This document shows, piece by piece, positions 7,372 through 13,856 of a stretch of DNA of 14,455 nt. Within the stretch, counting starts at the first letter, position 1. Each line of letters opens with the position of its first letter. The notes beneath the pieces were generated by a model, which was given only the letters and a program-made list of their open reading frames with translations, did no database searches and had not been told where the DNA came from. The stretch is from CAYGAG01 sp964347765 (lineage in GTDB: Archaea > Thermoproteota > Bathyarchaeia > Bathyarchaeales > Bathycorpusculaceae). The DNA lies in assembly GCA_964347765.1 (NCBI GenBank), contig CAYGAG010000041.1, positions 1 to 14,455 of the forward strand, written 5' to 3'. Made by a program: the position numbers and the translations under genes.

Positions 7372-7854
7372 TCAGGTTAAGAAGTGTTCTTCGCGCTGTC
7401 TCCGGCGATTGATGACTCCTCTGAGATACGCGATTTGTCCAACATGGTGAAATATCTCGGACAGATAGACCAGGAGGCCGAATTGCCGTTTTCGGGTCTG
7501 TCCCCATAGAGAGATTTCGGCTTTGAGCTCTGCTGAAGTCAACTGGTTAAGGGAGTTCAGTACGATGCCTTTTCCGTTTTCTATATCGTTTAATATTCTC
7601 TCAGACGAGTAAGAACTATTGCCAACGTAGTCTTCAGGCCAGGTTTTGGGTTTATATTCTGGATCCCCTTTGATGATTCTAGGGATTCCCACGTTCCACT
7701 GCTGAGAGAGATGTGTAAGTATCCATCTTATTGAGTTGCCCACTTCCACAGGTTGCCACTCGATCTCCTTCTCAGAGATATCTTTTATTGCATGGTCGAA
7801 TCGTTGAAAGGCAAGCTCAGCAAACGATATGATCAATTCTACTTTCTCTTTCAT
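7372..7854 (-). CDS. DinB-fold protein, candidate thiol S-transferase
   Basis: A 160-residue four-helix-bundle protein of the DinB/YfiT superfamily. The first metal His is His48 in WILTHLSQQ. The C-terminal signature HHVGQIAYLRG (from about 136) matches the HxGQI...LR block, with His137 in the usual place. The residue four before it, normally the second His, is Glu133, so the expected metal set would be His48, Glu133, His137, or His136 may substitute. Family members include BstA (YfiT), which transfers bacillithiol to electrophiles, and the related mycothiol and glutathione users; many others have no known role. It is divergent from the bshC-bshB-bshA operon, with about 210 nt between starts. 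That context supports, but does not prove, a bacillithiol-linked role. A weak TATA-like CTTTATCC lies about 42 nt upstream (7896-7903). Confidence 0.85.
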   Translation of the reverse strand: MKEKVELIISFAELAFQRFDHAIKDISEKEIEWQPVEVGNSIRWILTHLSQQWNVGIPRIIKGDPEYKPKTWPEDYVGNSSYSSERILNDIENGKGIVLNSLNQLTSAELKAEISLWGQTRKRQFGLLVYLSEIFHHVGQIAYLRGVINRRRQREEHFLT

Positions 7855-8051
7855 GGGTAACAGCTCAGATTGTCTGTTGATATGTTGTGTCTCTTGGATA
7901 AAGCATTTGCTCGAAAAGAAATGTTCACTCTCTTCATTGAAGGCAAGGCTAACGAAATGCTCTATACTTGCCAGTGCTCCTGATAAGCAAAGCGAAGCAA
8001 AGATTAAGATTGCACGTTAGGATTATCCTAGTGACCCTCTTCAAGAAAAGT

Positions 8052-8058
8052 GGAGTGA
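8052..8058 (+). promoter_or_regulatory. Ribosome binding site that sets the bshC start
   Basis: GGAGTGA, close to the archaeal GGAGGTGA, lies with its GGAG 8 nt before TTG at 8064. The same layout (GGAG, 8 nt, TTG) is seen at the ABC ATPase. The in-frame TTG at 7968 would add 32 residues absent from typical BshC. Confidence 0.6.
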
Positions 8059-8063
8059 CTGCA

Positions 8064-9635
8064 TTGGACACCAACGTATTGCCTCATCAGTTCGTGATTT
8101 CAGAGAATGTGACAATTGATTATCTCGATTCTGCTAATAGTCTAGAGCAGGTTTTCTCCAAACACTTTAGAGCGCCAAGTATCCGAGAATTCGATGTAGA
8201 TCGCCAGAAACTTGTAAACAAGCTGCTCAGTTATAACCAGAAACGGGACGCTCCTCAACAGGTGATTCAGAACATAGACTCCCTTTCGCAACGTGAAACT
8301 TATGCCGTGATGACCGGTCAGCAACCTGGCGTATTCTCAGGTCCGCTTTACACTGTTTACAAGGCGATTTCTGCTATAGTCTTGTGTGAGAAGATGTCTA
8401 ACCGGAAACACTCTTTTGTGCCTATTTTCTGGAACGCATCTGAGGATCATGATCTTTCAGAAATCGATCACGTCGGTATATTCAGGCAGAATGAGCCGCT
8501 TGAGATTCGCTACAATTACAGGTCGAGGCGTGTAGCCTTTTCGCATATGACTCTGGACAAGTCTGAATTGAAGAAAATGCTGGAAATTATTGAGGATGTG
8601 TCCCCTGATTCTGAGTTCAAGGCACCTTTGCTGAGAGAGATTGATGAAATCATTCAAAGATCATCCACCATCAGCGACTTTTTCTCTAGATTCATGCTTT
8701 ACCTTTTCGGAGAACTAGGACTCATCTTAGTAGAACCTCAACCCTTAAGGGATCTATTGACTCCCGTCTTTGAAAAGTTGATTAGAGACCCCACGGAATG
8801 TACACGAATCCTCAACGAAGAAGGCTTCAGGCTTGAAAGGCTTGGATACTCGCCTAAAATCCACAAGAAATCTGATTTGTGCAATTTTTTTGTCCTCAAC
8901 AAAGAAGGAAAGCGACTGCCAGTCAAATACAACGGAAAATTCCAAATTACAGACAAGACTTATTCTGAAACAGAACTCATTCGTCTGTTATATGCTGATC
9001 CGTCGAAATTCAGTGCGAACGCTGTTACCCGACCCATTATTCAGGATTTCCTTTTTCCAACATTTGCCTACGTCGCCGGACCAAACGAGATAGCATACCA
9101 AGCACAACTCAGAGGAATATATGATTTCTTTGGACTAGAAATGCCAGTCATTTTCCCAAGATTCGGGGCCACAATAGTTGAGAAAAAAGTATCAAAGATC
9201 ATCTCAAAATACGAAATAGGAATCCCTGAACTGCGAGAACCGGAAAAGGTGATGAAGAAGTTGGTTAAAGAGAACATCGATGACATTTTCGATTCCTTCA
9301 GAAACGAGGTTTCCAGAGGTGTGGGTGAAGTGACTCGGCAAGCTGAATCGATTGATGAGACTCTGATTCGATCTTGCTTCCTCGCAAGAGGGAGAATCTT
9401 CAAAACAATAGACGCTTTAGAAGACAAGATTGCAGCAAAACTGAAGAATCAGGATTCGGTTATGAGGCAGCAGGTTGCCAAGGCGCACAACAATCTCTTC
9501 CCTTATGGAGATCTTCAGGAGAGAAAGATAAACGTCCTTGAGTATCTCATGAAATTTGGAAAGGGTTTTCTGACAGTTATCGAAAAGAAATTCTCAGAAA
9601 CCGATTACGGTGAGCATGCGGTGATTTATTGCTAG
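8064..9635 (+). CDS. bshC: Bacillithiol biosynthesis cysteine-adding enzyme BshC
   Basis: This enzyme is believed to catalyse the last step of bacillithiol synthesis, joining L-cysteine to glucosaminyl-malate. From the TTG start it has 523 residues, close to B. subtilis BshC (about 539). Family blocks are clear: TGQQPGVFSGPLYT (84-97), PIFWNASEDHDLSEI (about 120-134, including the invariant EDHD), NAVTRPIIQDFLFP (319-332), and AGPNEIAY (338-345). A helical coiled-coil region spans about 399-473, followed by LFPYGDLQERKINVLEYL (478-495), the C-terminal signature that follows the coiled coil in BshC. It is the first gene of the operon and overlaps bshB by 7 nt. A possible promoter is CTATACTT near 7962, with CGAAA just before it. 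Arginine use is host-like, so if it was acquired it is well adapted. Confidence 0.94.
   Translation: MDTNVLPHQFVISENVTIDYLDSANSLEQVFSKHFRAPSIREFDVDRQKLVNKLLSYNQKRDAPQQVIQNIDSLSQRETYAVMTGQQPGVFSGPLYTVYKAISAIVLCEKMSNRKHSFVPIFWNASEDHDLSEIDHVGIFRQNEPLEIRYNYRSRRVAFSHMTLDKSELKKMLEIIEDVSPDSEFKAPLLREIDEIIQRSSTISDFFSRFMLYLFGELGLILVEPQPLRDLLTPVFEKLIRDPTECTRILNEEGFRLERLGYSPKIHKKSDLCNFFVLNKEGKRLPVKYNGKFQITDKTYSETELIRLLYADPSKFSANAVTRPIIQDFLFPTFAYVAGPNEIAYQAQLRGIYDFFGLEMPVIFPRFGATIVEKKVSKIISKYEIGIPELREPEKVMKKLVKENIDDIFDSFRNEVSRGVGEVTRQAESIDETLIRSCFLARGRIFKTIDALEDKIAAKLKNQDSVMRQQVAKAHNNLFPYGDLQERKINVLEYLMKFGKGFLTVIEKKFSETDYGEHAVIYC
9620..9625 (+). promoter_or_regulatory. Ribosome binding site inside bshC for bshB
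   Basis: GGTGAT matches the 3' part of the archaeal Shine-Dalgarno sequence exactly and stands 3 nt before the TTG at 9629. It supports this TTG as the start of bshB even though it lies inside bshC. Confidence 0.5.
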
Positions 9636-10306
9636 AAATACTTGCCATCAGTCCCCACCCAGATGATGTAGAACTCTGTTGTGGCGGTCTCATCGTCAAG
9701 ATGGCTGGGGAAGGACGTCTCACGGGAATAGTAGATCTGACTAGAGGTGAGCTGGGGACAGAAGGAACAGCAGAGACAAGAACGCAGGAAGCCGTCAAGG
9801 CAGCTGAGATCCTAGGGGTGCAGATTCGTGAAAATATGGATTTCGGAGACTGCAAATTAGATTCCAGTTTTGAAAAAGTGACAAAATTGGCGGATTTGAT
9901 TAGGCAATATAGGCCTTCGATTCTGATAGCGCCTTATGGAGATGAACAGCATCCTGACCATGCTGCTAGCAGGCACCTTACTGACAAGGCATTCTTTTTG
10001 GCCAACCTGAAAAAGGTCCAAACAGACCACAAAGCTCACGAGGTCAAGATGGTTGCCTATTACATGCTACATAAGCCATTTGCCCCGTCTTTTGTAGTCG
10101 ATGTCACAAAGATTTACGATAAGAAGCTAGACGCCATAGAAGCCTACAAATCCCAGATGAAGCTGATGTGTGGCCCTCAGGGTCTCATGAGAGAGATCAG
10201 ATTGAGAGATGAATTTTATGGGTCACAAATAGGCGTCAAGCAAGCGGAACCATTTTTCTGCAAGACCCCGCTAAAGATAGATGATCCGGTGGCGTTCATC
10301 AGATGA
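9629..10306 (+). CDS. bshB1: Bacillithiol biosynthesis deacetylase BshB (LmbE/PIG-L family)
   Basis: A zinc-dependent N-deacetylase that removes acetate from GlcNAc-malate, the second step of bacillithiol synthesis, and may also act on bacillithiol conjugates. It has 225 residues. SPHPDDVEL gives His10 and Asp13 as zinc ligands and Asp12 as the general base; HPDHA gives the third ligand His111. DLTRGELGTEGT near 36-47 and YGSQIGVKQAEPF near the C-terminus are hallmarks of the BshB1 branch rather than of generic LmbE proteins. The starting TTG overlaps the end of bshC, and the stop overlaps the bshA start (ATGA at 10303-10306), so all three genes are translationally coupled. Confidence 0.93.
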   Translation: MLEILAISPHPDDVELCCGGLIVKMAGEGRLTGIVDLTRGELGTEGTAETRTQEAVKAAEILGVQIRENMDFGDCKLDSSFEKVTKLADLIRQYRPSILIAPYGDEQHPDHAASRHLTDKAFFLANLKKVQTDHKAHEVKMVAYYMLHKPFAPSFVVDVTKIYDKKLDAIEAYKSQMKLMCGPQGLMREIRLRDEFYGSQIGVKQAEPFFCKTPLKIDDPVAFIR

Positions 10307-11394
10307 AAATAGGCATTGCATGCTTTCCTACTTTCGGTGGAAGCGGAATCATCGCTACGGAACTAGCGCACCTGCTGGCGAAGAAACATGAGTTGCATCT
10401 GGTGAGTTATGATGTGCCTGTTCGATTGAAAGAAGCAGATGTCTCATTCCATAAGGTGGAACTTCTCGCGTATCCTCTCTTTGACCGAACTGCATGCTGC
10501 TATTCTCTAGCCCTAGTCTCAAAAATGGTAGAAATCTCGAGGTCTCATAGTCTAGATATACTTCATGCCCATTATGCCGTTCCGAATGCTATATCAGCTT
10601 ATCTGGCCAAGAAAATCTGCAATAACTCGATGAAGGTTGTAACGACACTTCATGGTACAGATTCCTACCTAGTAGGGCGTCATCCTTCCTACAAGGAGGT
10701 GACACAGTTTAGCATGCAACAAAGCGATGCATTGACAGCGGTTTCAAGATACTTGAAGGAACGCACAAATGCTGAGTTTGACGTTTCAAGGGAGATTAGG
10801 GTTATACCGAATTTTGTTGATCCTCAATTGTTTAGAAAACTCAGAAAGACCCCTCACCAAAAAGTCATATGCCACTCATCTAACTTCAGGTCAATCAAGC
10901 GAATACCTGATATTATCAGGGCGTTTGGAGAGATCGTGAAAGAGATTGATTGCAGGTTGCTTCTTATTGGGGATGGACCTGAACTACCGGAAGCTGCAAG
11001 AATGGTAAGCGATCTTGGGATATCAGAGAATGTTGAATTCTTGGGAAATACAAGAAACGTTAACGAGATTCTTGGAGAGTGTGATCTGTTTCTTCTACCT
11101 TCAGAAGATGAAAGCTTTGGACTTGCCGCGTTGGAAGCCATGAGTTGCGAAGTGCCAGTTGTCGCAAGTAATGTTGGGGGACTTAGAGAGTTGATCTCTC
11201 ATGGTGTTGATGGCTATCTGATGAGAGTGGGGGATGTCAGTGCCCTTGCACAGTACTCTCTCAGTATCTTGCAGGACCCGGAACTTCAGGAGAAAATGGG
11301 CAGGGAAGCTAGACAGAAAGTCCTTCGAAAGTATACCCCAAGCAAGATTGTGCCTGAATATGAGGACTTGTACGAACAAACTTTGCAGGATTAA
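10303..11394 (+). CDS. bshA: Bacillithiol biosynthesis glycosyltransferase BshA
   Basis: A GT4-family glycosyltransferase that makes N-acetylglucosaminyl-malate from UDP-GlcNAc and L-malate, the committing step. It has 363 residues, normal for BshA. Visible motifs are the N-terminal GGSG loop (12-15) followed by IIATELAHLLA, LDILHAHYAVPNAISAYLA (84-102), and TTLHGTDSYLVG (114-125), all close to the BshA consensus and distinct from other GT4 enzymes. The C-terminal UDP-sugar domain shows SNFRSIKR (193-200), GDGPE (224-228) and the ExFGLAALEAM donor-binding block (about 270-280). It is the last gene of the operon. Arginine codons are 15 AGR to 6 CGN, like the resident genes. No clear terminator is seen in the 74 nt after it, only an AT-rich TTTCTAAATTT. 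Confidence 0.95.
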   Translation: MKIGIACFPTFGGSGIIATELAHLLAKKHELHLVSYDVPVRLKEADVSFHKVELLAYPLFDRTACCYSLALVSKMVEISRSHSLDILHAHYAVPNAISAYLAKKICNNSMKVVTTLHGTDSYLVGRHPSYKEVTQFSMQQSDALTAVSRYLKERTNAEFDVSREIRVIPNFVDPQLFRKLRKTPHQKVICHSSNFRSIKRIPDIIRAFGEIVKEIDCRLLLIGDGPELPEAARMVSDLGISENVEFLGNTRNVNEILGECDLFLLPSEDESFGLAALEAMSCEVPVVASNVGGLRELISHGVDGYLMRVGDVSALAQYSLSILQDPELQEKMGREARQKVLRKYTPSKIVPEYEDLYEQTLQD

Positions 11395-11468
11395 GCTGCT
11401 GTATTTCTAAATTTCAGTGAGAGAGAAAGGGTAATTCAAGTTCCATTGTAGCGCGTGCTTGTGGCGAC

Positions 11469-12861
11469 TCAAATCGATGGACATTGCCATCCTCTCGAAA
11501 CGGTTTCGATATGCTGAGCCACCGTCAAAACCACGTCCTCACGCCAAGGATGAGCCATTACCTGTACACCGATCGGCAAACCTTCAGGCGAAGTGCCGGC
11601 GCGGACGACTACGCCTAGCCATCCAGTCAGATTATACGTCATTGTATAGCTAAAGGCGGGGATCTTTTTGAGATCGAGTGAGACCTCATGATGTAGAGCA
11701 GGAAATGCGCAAACGGGACAGATGATCTCATCATGCTTCTCCATAAAAGAAAGCATGGAACTACAGAACCTCTCCCATTGTAGCATCAGACCTCCGAACT
11801 CAGCAGTCGTCATGGTGACTCCACGACAGAATCCCAGAAGGGCTTTCGTCCACGGATGCATCTCAATTGTTCCAACCATCCGGAGGAGTGTTTCTACCGC
11901 TGTGCCACCGTCTGCTGACAAGAGGCTGTTGAAGATGCCGAATGTCTGTTCGATACCTTCCGGGCGATCTTCCACCACGGTCATACCTGTATCGGAGAGT
12001 ACGTTTACGGTTTTCTGCACGACCCTAACGGTCTCGATGTAGGTGACATAATACCGTTATCCGTGTGAAAGGGTACTCGTAGGCTTTTGAAATCCACTTT
12101 CTTGGGGTCACGGAGAGGCATTGGGACAACAGTAGGATCGTGCCAGTCTGCTCCAGTGATAATCGGGAGCGTCAAGACTAAATCTTCTACGAACCTGGCC
12201 ATTGGCCCCGTTTGCCATAGTGATCCAGCCAACCAGAAGGATATGGAATGTGACCTGTTCTGGGTACTCGCCCTGTAGTCGGCTTGATGCCGGCGATGCC
12301 GCAGAAATGGGATGGCAGACGGATGCTTCCCCCCATGTCGTTGCCCAGACCCAAGGGTGACCCTCCTGCTACGATGATGGTCGCTTCACTACCACTGCTG
12401 CCACCAGGGGTACGAGACAGGTCGCAAGGATTTCTTGTACGCCCATAGACCAGATTATCCGTCTCAAAGGCGAGACCTAGCTCTGGCATGATAGTCTTAC
12501 CTAAGATGAGCGCCCCTGCGGTCCGCAGACTTGTCACGATAGTTGCATCCTGCGTTGGCACGAAAGAAGCGCGCGCCTTTAGTGCCTCCTGTGCAGATCA
12601 TGCCTGCAGTCTCTATGTTATCCTTTATCGTTATGGGAACACCATGAAGGGGTCCTTTGATGTGTCCCCGTGCCAGATCGGCGTCGGCTTTGCGAGCTTG
12701 AGCACAAGCCATATCTGTTCAAGTTGAACTAGCGCGTTTATTTTGGGATTCACCTTTTCAATACGTTCTAGGTATACATCCACTACCTCTTCGGAGGAAA
12801 CTTCTTTGGCACGAATGGCTCGCGCCAACTCCGTTGCCGATACATAGACTATTTCATTCAT
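11469..12861 (-). pseudogene. Amidase (amidase signature family), broken by four frameshifts
   Basis: A complete amidase can be read on the minus strand, but only by joining five pieces in changing frames. It begins M-N-E-I-V-Y-V-S-A-T-E-L at 12861 and ends with the natural C-terminus GWQCPSI at 11469, about 464 residues in all. Breaks lie near 12713, 12565, 12220 and 12045. The Ser-cisSer-Lys triad is kept: Lys in VPITIKDN (12623-12625), cis-Ser in TPGGSSGSEA (about 12397-12399) and nucleophile Ser in NDMGGSIRLPS (12325-12327). Product identity would be an amide hydrolase of the GatA/FAAH-like family; the substrate is unknown. A ribosome site, TATA box and inverted repeat are still present upstream, so the decay seems recent. 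About 18 CGN to 5 AGR arginine codons point to a foreign origin. Clustered sequencing errors are the alternative, but every other full gene here is intact. Confidence 0.88.
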
Positions 12862-12868
12862 ATCTTCT

Positions 12869-12874
12869 TCACCT
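12869..12874 (-). promoter_or_regulatory. Ribosome binding site of the amidase gene
   Basis: AGGTGA on the minus strand lies 7 nt before the ATG at 12861, well matched to the archaeal consensus, and fixes the original start of the broken gene. Confidence 0.5.
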
Positions 12875-12939
12875 TCAGTTATCCCGCGCGAAACTCTGCG
12901 TGGCTATATCCATGATTTCTTGCATCTTGTGAGCTTGAG

Positions 12940-12966
12940 AATCAGATCTCATTTCCTGATCTGATT
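12940..12966. repeat. Perfect inverted repeat, candidate operator
   Basis: Two 9-base arms, AATCAGATC and GATCTGATT, are exact reverse complements separated by 9 nt. On the minus strand the repeat begins inside the amidase TATA element and runs to the expected transcription start, where a bound repressor would block transcription. No T-run follows on the minus strand, so a terminator for the upstream regulator gene is unlikely. The neighbouring Lrp/AsnC-like protein is the obvious candidate binder, by context only. Confidence 0.5.
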
Positions 12967-12971
12967 ATATG
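12963..12971 (-). promoter_or_regulatory. TATA box for the amidase gene
   Basis: CATATAATC on the minus strand overlaps the first bases of the inverted repeat and predicts a start near 12940, with a leader of about 78 nt to the amidase ATG. Confidence 0.45.
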
Positions 12972-13059
12972 CGCGTAAGCTTATGCATGAGGTGGCAAAT
13001 ATCGCTCTTTCTGCTTCCGACGAACTGCGTCCGGTTGAAGGTTTGTTAAGCGTATGCTC

Positions 13060-13584
13060 TTAATGCTCCGTCAAAAGAAAGTCTGCGAAATGTCTGAAGC
13101 TTAATTCTCTGCCCACGATATCCCCTTTGAAGCTTATTATGAATGAGTTAGTACTGGACAAGTATTCTCCCCACTCTTGTCTGACGTCTCTCATCAACTT
13201 CACATAGCTGCCATATGATTTATGAACTGAGATCATCATTCTTTCCATCCCAAGACCCTGACCATTTGAGGTGAAGATGATGTTTTTATGGTCTTTAAGG
13301 AACTCCGACAACTTCCTCATTATGGTATCGCTGTTCTTAACAAGTTTTTCATTAGCTTCAGGTCGCCAGGAGTAGAAGCTGAATACCATAATTTCAAAAC
13401 CTAGTTTGCCAAAATTAGGTACTGCAGTGTAGTCAACCAAACCTTCCCTTTCGACGCTAAGCCTACTCCTGGTTACAGTGGGCTGAGAAACTCCGATAAT
13501 CCTAGCCAATTCCCTATCGCTTCGTCGGCAATTCTTGATGAGTTCCGACACTAGCCGCAACTCAGCTTTACTCCGCCTCTTCAT
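13060..13584 (-). CDS. Lrp/AsnC-type winged-helix transcription regulator
   Basis: A small DNA-binding regulator. The N-terminal winged helix reads SDRELARIIGVSQPTVTRSR, with the helix-turn-helix over roughly residues 20-50 and the GVSQPTVTRSR part as recognition helix. The remaining 120 or so residues form a ligand or dimer domain that is only loosely like the classical Lrp RAM domain. The likely start is the ATG at 13584 (M-K-R-R-S-K; 174 residues), because the TATA box at 13608-13617 predicts transcription starting only a few bases before it, so the message would be nearly leaderless. The ATG at 13596, adding four residues, is the alternative. Arginine codons are mainly AGR. It lies upstream of the amidase on the same strand, separated by a promoter with an inverted repeat. 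Effector and targets are unknown. Confidence 0.88.
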   Translation of the reverse strand: MKRRSKAELRLVSELIKNCRRSDRELARIIGVSQPTVTRSRLSVEREGLVDYTAVPNFGKLGFEIMVFSFYSWRPEANEKLVKNSDTIMRKLSEFLKDHKNIIFTSNGQGLGMERMMISVHKSYGSYVKLMRDVRQEWGEYLSSTNSFIISFKGDIVGRELSFRHFADFLLTEH

Positions 13585-13607
13585 AATTTTCCCCATACGC
13601 TTCTTGT

Positions 13608-13617
13608 CTATATAACT
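13608..13617 (-). promoter_or_regulatory. TATA box for the regulator gene
   Basis: AGTTATATAG on the minus strand. With the usual archaeal spacing of about 25 nt, transcription would begin near 13587, just before the ATG at 13584 and after the alternative ATG at 13596. Confidence 0.55.
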
Positions 13618-13837
13618 GCATCCCTACGGTAATCCCTTCCCAACTGCGTACTCTTTGGCTTGGATCAAATCCCACTCCGCACACGCTTGATAGTTGATTA
13701 AACCTGTTTGCAGACCTGATAGCAGGTTGAGGATGAAATGTTGGTCGAAAGAAAGGAAAAGGTGAGTGCGCGGTTTGGTCTTAACGCACGTGCGTTCCGG
13801 CAGGAACTATACTGCCCACGTTTGTCTTTCTTCAATG

Positions 13838-13856
13838 AACCTAGAATTCCTAGGTT
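13838..13856 (-). repeat. Small inverted repeat at the end of the cohesin-dockerin gene
   Basis: Arms AACCTAG and CTAGGTT with a 5-nt spacer overlap the stop codon of the minus-strand gene. It could form a 7-bp hairpin in the message. No T-run follows, so a terminator role is uncertain. Confidence 0.3.

Noticed and set aside
7829..8020. 63-codon plus-strand ORF between the DinB gene and bshC.
   Set aside because: It begins inside the DinB gene on the opposite strand, has no ribosome site and no recognisable protein.
11469..12861. Reading the five amidase pieces as separate small genes or as programmed frameshifting.
   Set aside because: Joined in order they make one normal amidase from natural start to natural end, and no slippery sequence is evident at the breaks; a broken gene is simpler.
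13783..13796. Perfect 14-bp palindrome AACGCACGTGCGTT in the gap before the cohesin-dockerin gene stop.
   Set aside because: About one palindrome of this length is expected by chance in a window of this size, and no promoter or gene start is next to it.
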